A stretch of DNA of 64,000 nt from Ligula intestinalis (GCA_036362985.1 JAYGXS010000002.1:7357305-7421304); one strand, 5' to 3'; counted from the stretch's first letter, positions 21,812 to 33,087 are shown. The notes: generated by a model from the sequence alone, not told the origin. Program-made: numbers and translations.

Positions 21812-23015
21812 TGCTGTAGTCAACAGACGCTGTTCAAATAATTTTGAATAGCTGGAGGGCACCTTCTAGATCACTCGGAAGGCCCCTCTGGCATCACCGC
21901 GATCATTTGAGTCTACCATGCGCGATAAAATAGAACTATTAATGCTCCTTACTTGCCCTTCTCTGACCCTAGCGGAGGATGTTCTCATATTCTTTTGGAC
22001 AGACGCCGGCTCGTGCGAGCAACATATTCTGCCCCACAGGAGCAGGTGAATGAATGCATGCACAGAGAGGTGGTCTGGGCTGGTAGTTCTCTCTTTATCT
22101 CTCCGTATAGGATGAGCGTATTTGAGAACAGTACATGGGCGTTGGCTGCTGGAAAGTTTTTCAGGCTCAGGCGCTATCTAAGGGGTTCGCTTGGCGCTTC
22201 CCCTTGAAATGGGACCCTGATGAAGATTCGTTTCTTCTCTGCTCTCTATTCCGTAAAGCTACCTGTAGAAGTTGTTGTCAAATGGGGACGGTTAATTCAA
22301 GGTACATTTTAGTAGTAATTCCTTGAGGGCATTTACCGACATTCCTGGGCCCTGCTGATTCGAGGTAATGAATTAACAGATGTAATTGACTGTTTCTGTG
22401 TTCGGCACTTTCGGCAACAGGGACGAGACATCCAGTGAAAACATCACCATCCCGTTCACGCCGTCCACGCATTCGAAGGTGTCTCGGAGGCTGTGTGGTG
22501 CTGTCTGACTCTGTATTGGTTTCAGTTTGTCCGGTAGCCATTTTGCTATCGCATGGTATGGCGATTTTCTCACATCTAGGCCGGGACGAACGGGTACGCC
22601 ATTCTTGTGAATTTTAGGCAAACCGTGTAGTCAATGTATGTGCATGCCAACGGGACGGAGGTGCTCTTATTCATATTAGCTTATGACGCTGTTCTTCTGG
22701 TCTTTTTAGACAGTCAGTCAGTCAATTGTGTTTCAACCGCATCCATGTGATCTTTTCCATTTTGGTGAACTTTTGTTTGTCTGACAGAATGGATTGCATT
22801 TTCGCAATGTAATCTGTTCTGTCCATTAAAACAATGCTGGTTCCCTTACCAGGCCTCGCTAAGAGGATATCCTTATTCTACCAGAGGTTTCTCCATGTGT
22901 GTCTTCATTAGCAGACCTCGATGTTTCTGGCCGCTGTTTATTTACATTCAGTACCATACAAATATTCAGGTTTGAAAAGAATTTTTCGAAAGCAGACTTA
23001 TGTATCGAGTAGTTA

Positions 23016-24295
23016 GAGCTAATAAAGTTAACCCTAACGACTGCGATCTTCCAGCCCCGGTTCCTCAGAAAAAAGAAAAGTCTTGGGAAGGCCAAAGTGG
23101 TAGGAAGAGTATATTCTGTAAAGAATAAATGGGAGAATAGGCAGTAGGAAATTTTAATATCAGACGACCATAAAACCGCAAGCCAGCGGACGGCGTCTGA
23201 AGTAGGTCTGCTCGGCAGTCGTCACATGAGGTCCTGTGTGAGTTGGCCTGTGATTGGCTGTTCCAGAGGCCGGAAGCAGCAAGCATTCCCAAAATTCCCT
23301 TAGATTTGAGCTAGTCGCAACAAGCGTTCAAAAGTGCACTTTGCGTGGAGCTAGTCGCTACATATACTCGTCAATTTATACCTTGATACTAACAACAAGA
23401 ATTTTCGTAAATTTGAAACGCTAATAGTATGATTTCTTCTAAAATTGTTTGGAGGAACCGTTAAAGCAGTCGTGGGAACTGCAGCGGTGCCATACACCGA
23501 CAGAATATCGGCGTCTATATGCTAAATAATAGTGTAAAAAATAAAACCTTGCTTCGCTAAATAGGCAGTGTTTGATGATATCAAAAAATATATATCTGGT
23601 AACTTATTAGTATTGATAACGGGTCTACACTGCGCTTGGATCCCGTAGGATGGGGAATAACCCGTCTCCAACTATCCGCCTAAAAGAATACTTTCCAGCT
23701 CAGGAATAAACGGCGATTTGCGTAGCCTAGGGAATAACTCGCGTGTTATGCTTCTTATGGGTTCCTTGAAGTCGGAGAGGTGGGCAGTCGTCTTTAAAAA
23801 GGCTTGGAGGATTGGCCCGTTTGACTAACACACCCGCGTCTTGGGGTGATCAAACGGAGACTTTGTAGTAGTTATGCAACCCGATTCCCTCCTAACTCGT
23901 GATGCCACAGACGAGCGCAAAAGTAGCTTTTGGTGAGTCAGGCGCGACCCCTCACTGCTGGTAAACGTGCGCAAAGAGCCTCCCTGTCCTGGCTTCAATA
24001 CGTCCAATGAGATTAACGCGTTAGTAGACTGGCCTCATTTAGTAGGTTTGCCTCAATCCCTCTGGACACAGGCGCAAATGGGGTGACTGCCGCTAGGCAT
24101 CAATTCGGGCTTGACCCGATTAGCGCACGGATTGCACACGTCCTAGGGTCAATATTTTTCCTAACCTTCTTCCAATCCTTATGTACGGAATACTCTCTTC
24201 CTACCATCCTGGCCTTTCCGTGAGTTCTCTTTTCTCTTAAGGAATCGTGCCTGGAAGATCGTAGATGTTAAGGTTAACCTTATTAGTCCGAACCC
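23016..24295. mobile_element. Long-TIR family T, element with both ends (about 1.28 kb)
   Basis: The left end (GCTAATAAAGTTAACCCTAA, then GCGATCTTCCAG, AGTCTTGGGAAGGCC, GGAAGAGTATATT) recurs reverse-complemented at about 24165-24295. The terminal inverted repeats are about 125 bp. No transposase was seen between them. CTGTGATTGGCTGTT(C/G)CAGAGGCC (about 23248) is shared with 24728, so the interiors are related. Superfamily unknown. Confidence 0.65.
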
Positions 24296-24392
24296 TCCTT
24301 GATAACGTAGTGGAAGTGGGAGTTTCGGTAAAATCGGTGACTGACGCATTTACTAAATAACCAGTCGAGAGTTCAGGGTGAAGGGGAAGTAT

Positions 24393-24990
24393 CGTGCGGG
24401 GGTTAAGTTAGTTAAACCCTAGCAATTGCAATCTTAAGCCCATGGTTAGTTAGTGGAGAAGAGAAGTCTTGGAAAGGCCAGAGTAGAAGGAACAGTATGT
24501 TGTGTACACATAGGAACGGAGAATCCATCCAAAGAGATTTGACTTGGAAAGCTACGACCAGCCGGGAAAGCCAGCCGCATCCAGGTGGGGTTTTAGCAGC
24601 AGGCATGCAAGCGACAGCGGGAACGGACATAGTCCAGTGGCCTTGAAGGTTATTGGCCGGACAGTCTGCATCGACCTAGGCGTGCCTGCGTCTTATTCGC
24701 TGCCGGGCGAAAATTTATTTTGCGGCATCTGTGATTGGCTGTTGCAGAGGCCGCCTTCAGTGCAGACGCACGTGTTAGGAGCGGTGGGCCTCCGGGCATA
24801 CTTCCGTATGTGGAGTGATTCACCACAGAAGCAGATGACCCGCGACCATCTGAGGCCTGTAGACCACAAGCTCCCGGGAGAACGCGCACGTCTGCGCTTT
24901 TTAGTAATTCAGCCGACGACAAGGAATATGGTTCCTGTTTAAGTACGATCATGTCTGCAAAACGAGACAGGAAGCTGGAACCATTGACAT
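24393..24990 (+). mobile_element. Long-TIR family T, left end plus interior
   Basis: Starts GGGGGTTAAGTTAGTTAAACCC, then AGTCTTGGAAAGGCCAGAGTAGAAGG and TTGTGTACAC. The interior shares TGTGATTGGCTGTT with 23249. No matching right end was found nearby. Confidence 0.5.
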
Positions 24991-24999
24991 ATCGAAATA

Positions 25000-25915
25000 T
25001 ACTGCCTTGAGTCATTGCTAATCTTCAAAGAAGCCTTTCTTTTGAATACGGATGTCGGTAAATGGCGCAAAGTCTACTGGATGACTGTATAGTCTTCCTT
25101 TATGGACTCAAGTGACAAGGAAAAGTTGTTGTTTGAATTTGTTGTGCACTAGTGTTGGATGTCGCAAAATTGTCACGTCGTTCCATCGTATTCCCTCTAG
25201 GGACTAAACCGTCGGGAGAAAATGTGATGTAAAAATTGAGAGCCTATGTCTACCTCCCATTGGTGGAACCTTCGAATCCACCTCATAGTCAACCTAGGAT
25301 GTTATTTGCCCTGGATGGCCTTTATTTTTCATTTCACGATTCAGGCAGACATTTATGAGCATGTTTTCACTCTGTTCTATAACGATGCATTGATCATTCT
25401 GGGAGTAGTTCAGGCTAGCACGTTAGCAGAGCCGCTAAGTTTTTTTCTCTTTGAAACCTAGTGTTTCCAGCACCCTTGCTTGTCTCCATGTAGTTGTTTT
25501 ATAAGATATATTGTGACAGCCTAAGTCATAAAGAGACTCTCACCACTACGAATAAGAAGAGGTATTGGACGCCAGTTGGCAGCTAGACGAGGACCCTGTA
25601 AGAGTGCCCACTCGCCGCTTGAGGCACGCTTAAGCTCGAAGCCAATGGATGCGCCCCAACTCACTCGATTGGCTGCAGGCAACAGGGGACGTCGCGGAGT
25701 CAAGTCTTCGCAATAAGACGTCACGACGCCTTCAGCGGTTAACCGACCTATTTTGATAGATATGAGTGGCCGCACGAGGCGCAGGGCGGCAACGTGGGCT
25801 AACTGGCCGTCCCGGCGACTCGCACACATTGCTATGCTACGCTATGCGATGAGGCTTTCAGCAACACATTGATTGCTATAACTATCGATTTATTTCCAGC
25901 CCATATGCATGGGAA
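25000..25915. other. No recognisable gene
   Basis: A 71-codon plus-strand frame (25246-25461) is rich in hydrophobic residues but lacks a domain or good context. 25520-25830 is GC-rich with no known motif. Confidence 0.35.
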
Positions 25916-25916
25916 G

Positions 25917-26165
25917 GACGCAGGTGGCTGGCGCGGCCGAAGCCTCCCGTATGCGTGCCATTAGGTGAGATTGGCCACCCTCCCCCCCCAAACGCGTAAC
26001 AAAAAAACCTGGCTAGACTCATATGTACGTGCGAGTGTCATAAAAACCATATTAAAAAGGAATCATTGCCGTCTGACTGCTAGTCTGCTAGTCAAACACT
26101 CCGCACAACAAGACACACGATGGACTATCTGCACGGTCCGAGTTATCCCGTCAGTTGGCAACTCT
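25917..26165 (+). repeat. Dispersed repeat family D, copy 2
   Basis: GGTGGCTGGCGCGGCCGAAG at 25922, GTCTGCTAGTCAAACACTCC near 26081, CACAACAAGACACAC near 26103, TATCCCGTCAGTTGGCAAC near 26142. This is the fullest copy. Confidence 0.65.
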
Positions 26166-26170
26166 CTAAG

Positions 26171-26250
26171 CTAGGGGTCGGGAACGTATGGCTCGCGAGC
26201 CAGGTGTGCCTCTGTTGATGATACTACCTGGCTCTCCCAGTTAATAGTGG
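26171..26250 (+). mobile_element. Left end of a hAT MITE (truncated)
   Basis: TAGGGGTCGGGAACGTATGGCTCGCGAGCCA matches the left terminus of the complete MITE at 51261 over about 45 bp, then diverges. It sits directly after repeat D. Confidence 0.6.
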
Positions 26251-26689
26251 AATTAGCAACGTCCGATTTTTCGATTCTGGTTCCGCTGTGGCGGTCCTGA
26301 AGCTGGCGCTACTATCGCTGAATCATGGTTCCTTCGCCCGCGGTCCCGCCAACTAGCTGCACGCGTGACTGTCGCCTCTCGGTCGCGTGATACCCCAAGG
26401 TGGGGCCGATGCATTGCCTTCGGTGTGGCGATCTGTGCATCATGTCCTGATTGGCTGGAGGACGTCCCCAGATCTCGCGACCTGTGCGCAGAGGCACAGG
26501 ACACACAAGACGATAGTTCGACCGTCGATTTCGACAATATCCACTGGGACCTTCAACGAGTTGAGGCACGCGCTGACTGTGGCGGAAGGGCAGTGAAGGC
26601 AAACTCGCCGGGTCTACCCGCATTCTCTTACTACAACCGCACCTAATTCCGGTAGTCAAGACGAAGTCAATAAGGCCGGAAAAATAATG

Positions 26690-27065
26690 CAGGAGGGCGC
26701 AGATGGCTGGAGCGACAAACACACAACACGCGTACCAAACAGCACGTCTCAATAGGTAGGCTCCCGACAGGGAGCGCCGTAAAGGCCACCCTATGAAGGA
26801 ACCATTGAATCTGACTCTTAGTTCGCAGACAGCCGGAGCACACAACAAGGCACACTGGACCGGCTGCGGTGTCCGAGGTACCTACCAGCTGGCAATCCCC
26901 CAAGCTACGGCTTTTAGCGCATCGCGATAGTTTCAAGCGCGTCGGATTAATTATAATGAGGAATCCTCATTATAGTGAGGAAAGAAGTGGGCCGAGGGTC
27001 ATCCTCACTCTCTGCCCCACCACAGCAACAGACGACCGCCTAGCTTTCGGCCGCCTAAGTTCGGA
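26690..27065 (+). repeat. Dispersed repeat family D, copy 3 with downstream module
   Basis: GATGGCTGGAGCG (26703), ACACAACAAGGCACAC (about 26839), CCAGCTGGCAATC (about 26885), then the downstream module with TTTCAAGCGCGTCGGATTA and TATAGTGAGGAAAGAAGTG (about 26971). ATAATGAGGAATCCTCATTAT at about 26954 is a small perfect palindrome. The longer GC-rich reading frames here have no recognisable domain. Confidence 0.55.
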
Positions 27066-27144
27066 TGGGCGCAACGCTGGAAAGGAAAATAGAGTGGAGA
27101 TGAGCACGGTAGAGTGGGTTGTGCAAAAAATGAGGAGAAATCTA

Positions 27145-27600
27145 AAGAGTAATTGGCGAGCATACGTTTACTTTCAATAAATTCTCATCAGGCCATTACA
27201 TTTATTTGGAAGGGGGGTAAAGCGTAAAAGGTAAATTACGTTCAACGTTACAAGCAACTCAGTCCAGGGGATAGGGGAGAGGGTGGGGTAGTAACAAGCG
27301 GATAATAAAGCGGTAATTAAGGAGAAAGGGTGGGGGAAAGGGAGAAAGGAGGCTCGGGGAATATATACCGGTAGCTATGTGGCCGTTGGGCATGCTAAGC
27401 TTGGGGCTTGCAGCAGGTTCTTCTGCGCGCACAAAATTGGCTTCCTCAACCGGATAGCAGTTGCTTCTGCTGTTGCCAGCAGTCGCTGACCCAGTGGCTT
27501 AGGGTAGCTTGGTAAGACCTTTTAGATCACCCTGAAGGCTTCGTTGGGGTCCACCTGATGTCCGGAATCCACCATGTGGGCTAGAATAGAGCTGTTCAGA
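27145..27600 (-). mobile_element. Penelope-like element C-terminal remnant with 3' terminal repeat
   Basis: Minus strand from 27600: LNSSILAHMVDSGHQVDPNE, then AFRVI followed by a stop, then LGQRLLATAEATAIRLRKP and LCAQKNLLQA near 27420. This is the segment downstream of GIY-YIG. It is followed by the terminal repeat containing a hammerhead motif. Truncated at 27600, where the hairpin module at 27601 begins. Confidence 0.8.
27155..27194 (-). ncRNA. Hammerhead ribozyme motif (intact core, G-U closing pair)
   Basis: Minus strand: GGC (helix I), CTGATGA, a one-pair helix II closed by a G-U wobble around a 7-nt loop, GAA, helix III AGTA/TGCT (one wobble), cleavage nucleotide C, then GCC (helix I). 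Core bases are intact. Hammerheads in PLE terminal repeats are established; activity of this copy is inferred. Confidence 0.65.
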
Positions 27601-27700
27601 AGACGAAGATGCGATCACTGGAACAAGAGTTTTATTTGCCTGACGTTTCGGATTCCCTCGGGAATCCTTAATCATAGGTAATCGAAGAACAGTGTGAAAC
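27601..27700 (-). repeat. Hairpin module H (possible PLE terminal repeat), copy 1
   Basis: Contains, on the minus strand, GGATTCC-CGAG-GGAATCC (7-bp stem, tetraloop) followed by GAAACGTCAGGCAAATAA. Further copies at 29700-29790 and 50950-51075. The GAAACGTC tail after a stable stem resembles hammerhead boxes, but the first box is not CTGATGA. Confidence 0.6.
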
Positions 27701-28097
27701 ATGTTAATGGTTCTGGGAAGGAGAGAAGAAACTAGAACACATATGCACATCAACTGGCTTCTTTACTGTGAGCAGCTTGTTTCTGCAGAGCCTTTTAGTA
27801 GCTCCTTTTTCTACAGTATATTGTTCAACCTCTCGAGTATATAAGCCCGAGCGCAGGCCAGCCAGACTCATTATTCGCCACACCTCAGTTGGGTCAGCAT
27901 CTTCCTCTCTCTCTCTCTCATTTGCTCAAAGTTAACCCCTACAACGAAGAAGATGGCGAAAAGAAAAAGCCATGAGGTGTATCTTACATATCAGGATGAA
28001 TGGGTCTACTTTACTCCCATTTAATTGAATTCAATCTTTTGGCTCTATGAGTCAAAAATTTTCCCGACTTCTGCTGTAAGCCATGGCTTAAGGCACA

Positions 28098-28581
28098 CCG
28101 TTATAGCTTGAAGTACCGCAGGTTGTTTGTAGTGAGGATAGAAATGCCCTGAAGGTCGACCTCACTCCCTTCCACACCGCCTAGTCGATCGGCCGTCTGA
28201 TGTGGGCTAGACGCAGTGACTGACAGGCCGGCGAAGATAAACAAGTAATTACATACTGAGCTGACTGCGAAACCCGAGTTTTATTGTCAGTTGACAATCT
28301 TCCAAACCACAACTGTTAGCCTACCGTGATACCTTCAAACGCGTCAGATTGTTTATAGTGTGAAAGAAATGCGCAGAGTTTCGATCTCACCCTTTCCCCC
28401 ACTGCCAACATCTGGCCACCGTCTAGCTGATCGGTCGGCTGATGTGGGATGGACGTGATGACTGGCAGGCCGGCGAAGATAAACAAATAGCTACACACTG
28501 AGTTAACTGCGAAACACGAACTGCGTCGTCAGTTGGAAACCTTCCGAAGCACAACGTTTAGCCTACCGTGATGGTCTCTGG
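28098..28581 (+). repeat. Tandem duplication of family D downstream module, about 242-bp period
   Basis: GCCGGCGAAGATAAACAA occurs at 28227 and 28469, CACACTGAGTTAACTGCGAAA-like blocks follow each, and TATAGTG(A/T)G(G/A)A starts each unit. The copies differ at about 15% of positions. No coding potential. Confidence 0.7.
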
Positions 28582-28586
28582 TGTTT

Positions 28587-28980
28587 CTATCGCAGGGGGT
28601 TAAGTAACTTAAACCCTAGCACCTGCGATCTTCAGACCATGGNNNNNNNNNNGTAACTTAAACCCTAGCACCTGCGATCTTCAGACCATGGTTACTTAGG
28701 AGAGAGAAGAATTCGGTGAAGGCCCGAGTAGTGGGAAGAGTATATTGCGTACAGAGAGGAACGAAGAATAGATGGAAAGGGTTTTGACCTCGGAGAACAC
28801 GTCATTCCGCCGGAGCATCGTGGTCCTAAGTGATGTCTGGCGGCCGAGGGTGGAGAAAGGGGGACATGTTCGAGTGGTGCTTGGCCGCCGCGAGAACATA
28901 GACACGCGTGTGTGTGTCCGAGTGGAGGTAGGTCAAGCCTCTGCAGGTCAGCGAGACTGAAAGCGCTGGCTAAGGTATTG
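28587..28980 (+). mobile_element. Long-TIR family T, left end plus interior; contains a 10-N gap
   Basis: GGGGGTTAAGTAACTTAAACCC, CACCTGCGATCTTCAGACC, then GAAGGCCCGAGTAGTGGGAAG and the interior GGTTTTGACCTCGGAGAACACG..GTCTGGCGGCCGAGGG. The interior (28775-28975) is closely similar to 41608-41820. N at 28643-28652 is flanked by an identical 39-bp sequence, a likely misjoin. Confidence 0.6.
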
Positions 28981-29354
28981 TCAAGTCAAAGTCAAGTCAA
29001 ATTTATGGAAGGAAATATAGGCAAACGCCTTTGAACTCCCTCTTGGTACATAGGATTTAAGAAATGCATCGGCATAGCCGAACATTCCAAAGAAGTCGTT
29101 GACACAATTTCAGACGACTACTCGCTTGTTTCAAGTAATACACTCACACTCAGTTTACACGAGCCAGCAGTGTAACTGAGGAAGAATAGCAGACAGTGAA
29201 AAAAACTCCTAAGGCTGGCTCATAATTTAAAATGGAATGTCATTTGTGGTTTTTAGGAGAAAAACTGTCGCTCGTGGGGGAAGTATGTGAATGATAGGGG
29301 CATGATGCTTCTGTGATTGTTGACGGCAGCCATGGCATCCATGACGAGTAATTT

Positions 29355-29470
29355 CTACATCCGAAGGACCATACGAGGAGGAGACCTCGGAGTCACGAGA
29401 ACGTCCTGAAGACCGGAGATGCGACCATGAAACGCCTTTGCTGTGCCAAGAGCCGAGGAACCCACCACGT
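29355..29470. repeat. Dispersed repeat, copy 1 (second at 30283-30360)
   Basis: The block from TCACGAGAA through GACCGGAGATG to GCCTTTGCTGTGCCAAGAGC (29391-29460) recurs at 30284-30352 with few changes. Function unknown; no supportable gene. Confidence 0.5.
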
Positions 29471-29594
29471 CGTCAGCAATCGGTCGATACGAGAAAAGGT
29501 GTGACAGGGCCGCGTAGCCTAGGACCATAGGTGCGGTAGATGCGTCCTCAGACACGATCGGCGCAGGTCGCATAGTGAGTAGAGACGTCATAGC

Positions 29595-29790
29595 TAGGTG
29601 ATGATAACATGGTCATGGTCATGCGCAGATGGGGTGCAGCCTGTGCATGTCTCCACTCCATCTGCGCATGACCATGGCCATGTTATAATCACCTATGATT
29701 AAGGATTCCCGAGGAAATCCGAAGTGTCAGGCAAATAAAAATCTTGTTCCAGTGATCGCATCTTCTTCGTCTTCTGAATGGAAGCATTTC
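29595..29790 (+). repeat. 38-bp-arm palindrome adjoining hairpin module H, copy 2
   Basis: Arms 29595-29632 and 29658-29695 are inverted copies (TAGGTGATGATAACATGG.. and complement) with a 25-nt loop. Module H follows at once (29697-29790) in plus orientation, with AAGGATTCCCGAGG. Confidence 0.7.
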
Positions 29791-30283
29791 CAACTCGAAT
29801 ACCGTCTCGCCAGCCCTGGACCCTTTATCTACCGTAAATATGTGAAGATTTAAGGATTGTGTAGTTCTTCAGTACGCTTTGTTTTAATTGACTGATCACG
29901 GAGTCTTACTGGATAAACAGAGATGGGCACAAAAGTGATCTAGGCAAGATTTAAACAAAATCCTCGTCCAGTTATGAACCCAGCCTTTCCCTCGGGTTCA
30001 GACGATGAGGACTGTCATAGTCTGGGCAGCGCGGTAGTGCTGTTAAAGTGAATTGGTTTTCAGTAAGGAAGATGCATCTATAACGTCGTGTCTCTATTCA
30101 CAACTCTCCCATGATAACAACCTCCATACGGCCTGAGATGCCATTAGCACAGTAGCTAGTAAGGCTAAACTGTCCATTTATCCTTTCATCTCGCGACCTG
30201 TTTCATTACCTCTCAGCCAGAGGGTCATTCCAGCTTGACTCTTAGTCTTAAAAAGAACCGATTTAACCCACCATCTAACTGTC

Positions 30284-30352
30284 ACGAGAAAGTTCTGAAG
30301 AACCGGAGATGTGACCATGATACGCCTTTGCTGTGCCAAGAGCCGAAGAACG
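30284..30352. repeat. Dispersed repeat, copy 2 of 29391-29460
   Basis: Same block as at 29391-29460; see that entry. Confidence 0.5.
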
Positions 30353-30618
30353 TTGTGTTTTCGATTGGAGCATATATTAATCACGCCAAAACCTTTCATA
30401 ACGCCTATTTAAAGTAGGAAACCGCTGGAATACAGGTTGCCTTCTCTCTCCAAGCTTTCTAGGCACAAATAGCAAGTTTAGTGGACGTTTTCCGAACCCC
30501 AACACGCTCAAGACGATGTAGCTGATAGTTGCATTCTTGCCTTCTCGGAGTACCCCAAGGATGGTTTCTGAACTTATCTTGGATGATATTTTCAAATAAA
30601 CAGAATGAAACGGTATAG

Positions 30619-32375
30619 GAGTTAAGGCTAAGACGGTTAACCCTAACACTCACAATCATTCAGGCCCTGGTTCCTTGGGAGATAGAAGTCTAGGGAAGGC
30701 CAGAGTAGAAGGAAGAGTTTATTGTGTACACAGGACGGAGAAGGAGTGTTGACTCGCGGATGCCCGCAGTCCGGCTGCTAGGGCGTCAATTCCGGAGTGA
30801 CCTTGAGGCAGCTGGCGTTGAACAATGACGCCGGACAAAGCAATGGAGGGTGTCGGCCAGCAGCGACCACTACAAGTCCACCTCCTTCAACCTGTTTTTT
30901 TTTACCGCGATCCAACCGATTGTCCGATCTGGCAATCAAGTGATGCTGAGATTGGGAAAGGTGGCTGACACGCTGGAATCAGCCACTCTGCGCGTGCCAC
31001 ACACGCGACCTGGTGCCCCAAAAGAACACACCTGAGTATCACACAATGGAGGTGAACTGCTCGGATCACGCATATCGCAGAGAGAGTCCACATGGGAAGG
31101 GAGCCGAGGAACACACATACCACACAAGTGAGACTTACCGGTTGCGGGCTTTCATTGTGTGATTTTTTGCGTGTTCACGTTGCGTAGGAGGTATATGGCG
31201 GTGTTCTACAGATTGAGAAGAAGAAGAAGCTATTTTGATCACCAGAATTATTAATCTGAGCTATTGAACTCGTGCAGGAGCCCATCGTCAGATTGGTACC
31301 TTCCCCCTGCAAATGTTGCTTGCTTTGGTTGACCGTTAATTGGTCCCTTCCTCCTATAAATGTTGCTTGCTTTCGTTGACGGGTTTATCTCCGACGATGG
31401 ACTCCCGCAAGAGTTCGAAAGCTCAGACTAATAAAACTATGATTTCGGTGATCTAAACAACTTCTTCTCCTTAACCTATACACCTACCTGGGATGCGAAC
31501 CTTTGCCTCAATTCGTGGTGTTCTACAGTAGGTCCTAGTGGGAGCGCATGTGTCCGAATAGGTCCATCTGGTGTCTGAATGCACGTGAGCAGTTGAGAAG
31601 GTCGCGGTGGTTCGTTCGCCAATCTCCTTCAATAGGTTGAACAGGGGTTGAGTATTTGTGGGCAGACGCGTTAGGGCCTGCATGCATCGGTTAATGCAAA
31701 TGTAGACATTGGGGCTGTAGGCAACGCTGCTCCCAGGATATTGAGCAAGGCTGGCGTAGTGAAACCACTGCGCCTCTTTGGCGGATAGCCAACAAAACTG
31801 TTATTACCCAAACTAATAGGCAACAGAAGACAAAGAGCCGGTTCTGGTGGCCGATACTACAGCTTGCCCATTTTAGCGTACTTATAATGTTTTTCTCTTT
31901 CCGAAAAAATCCTGGAATATAGTATGCGACGAAGGTTCTGGCCTGCACGCCGATCCGTACTTCCTCACGCTGTGGCCCTGGGAAACGTTGTAGTGGTCGC
32001 TGCCTGCCCGACGCCTGGATTTCCTGTCGTGATCTCAATCGGTCTAGACCCCAAGGTCGTGGCGGACGCCAAATTTACTGACACGCGAGACATGGACCGG
32101 CCACGTCGATGTCTACCCACACGCTGTCCAACCAACCTTTAAGTCCGACCCACCCAATGAACGCTCTATCTCCTTCTACTGGCCTGACTGCTGCTGCCAG
32201 CCTGGCTGGTCGTGTTCTCCCAAGTTAGACTTCTGCCATCTGTTCTTCGTTCCTCTATGTACACAATATACTGTTCCTACTACTGGCCTCTACGAACTTA
32301 TCCTCTACTAAGTAACCATGGTCTTAAGATCGCAGTTACTTTGGTTCAACTCACTTCAACCCTTGCGATAACGTC
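30619..32375. mobile_element. Long-TIR family T ends at 30619 and 32255-32375
   Basis: Left end 30619-30740: GTTAAGGCTAAGACGGTTAA, GAAGTCTAGGGAAGGCCAG, AGAGTTTATTGTGTACAC. The right end is reverse-complemented at 32255-32375 (GTACACAATATACTGTTCC, TAACCATGGTCTTAAGATCG, TTCAACTCACTTCAACCC). The two ends belong to different subfamilies (GGCTAAG versus AAGTGAGTT), so they may come from two elements. GTTGAACAATGACGCC at about 30813 also occurs at 41839. A fold-back lies between at 31244-31438. Confidence 0.5.
31244..31438. repeat. Fold-back with hammerhead-like arms
   Basis: Arm 31244-31298 is the inverted copy of 31380-31438 (TCTGAGCTTTCGAACTCTTG and so on). The loop holds a 33-bp direct duplication (AAATGTTGCTTGCTTT twice). 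Read outward, the arms resemble CTGACGA, stem, GAA, AGCTC: the minus-strand arm keeps CTGACGA but has lost GAA, and the plus-strand arm keeps GAA but has CCGACGA. Confidence 0.6.
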
Positions 32376-33087
32376 ACGTGTGAAGGAGCATTACGTGTAC
32401 TCGAGATGATGGCGTGCGCGGCCGGTCTGCGCACATGACCCGATTCGCGTCGCCTCTGGCCATAGGTCCTGGGTGCACTGCCGCTAGTGTCCCTGTAACA
32501 CAGGATGTCCGGCTTTCCTGTGCAGTATCCGCTGCCTCAACGTCGTACAACTGCACAGGGCGCGCTTTGCCGCGGGCTGGCCTGCAAACCCTTGACCGAA
32601 TTTCGCTTGCGCACATGCACGCGCATCCAAGAAATCGCGGCTGCCTGAAGACTACTTGGCCACGCCATATCTCCGTCAGCACAGTATGCACTTCTATACA
32701 CGACACCTCTTCGGCTAATGCAACAAGCGACTTTCACACCTCTTGAAATTGCTCCACAATCAGAGCAAATCAGTTGCCACCACTGTTTCAATCTTCCATT
32801 TTCTCGACGATGTCAACAAGCTTCGCCAGTGGCCACTGCTGCCTGAAACAGCAACTGGGAGTTCTGTGCGTTTTAAATTCCCCCTCCCTGACAGTTGCTT
32901 ACAGCCTTTCACCCAAAACTTGGGATTTTGGCCTGATGACTGCAGCGATCTAATCATTCCCACTACTTAGACCCCCGCAAGTTGGTGGCCCCGACGTAAT
33001 CCAAACAAATCAGTAACACAATTGGTTGATCATCATCTTCACCACCTGCCAACTCTACTTAATCTGTAGCGGTTCTACAGCCCGCCT
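32376..33087. other. GC-rich segment, no gene recognised
   Basis: Frames of 75-110 codons on both strands overlap each other and show no domain; their length follows from the high GC content. Confidence 0.4.

Larger units (their letters stand above)
20700..22870 (-). mobile_element. Penelope-like element split by a LINE insertion
   Basis: Minus strand: RT N-terminal block PGKGTSIVLMDRTDYIAKMQ at about 22858-22800; RT block (22621-22373) with LPKIHKNGVPVRPGLD, SPYHAIAKWL and MVMFSLDVSSLL (motif A); a remnant of the GIY-YIG region at 22063-21866; then PSSYSKLFEQRLLTTA ending near 21812, where LINE sequence begins. Beyond the LINE, the terminal repeat with a decayed hammerhead motif resumes at about 20785-20720. 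The RT catalytic box between 22330 and 22063 is not recognisable. Frameshifts at about 22625 and 22330. Confidence 0.8.

Noticed and set aside
21014..21862. 282-codon open frame as a host gene
   Set aside because: Its first 17 codons are PLE C-terminal sequence and the rest is a LINE 3' end.
26312..26848. 178-codon minus-strand frame
   Set aside because: GC-rich repeat family D and hAT-end sequence; no domain, and overlapping frames on both strands are equally long.
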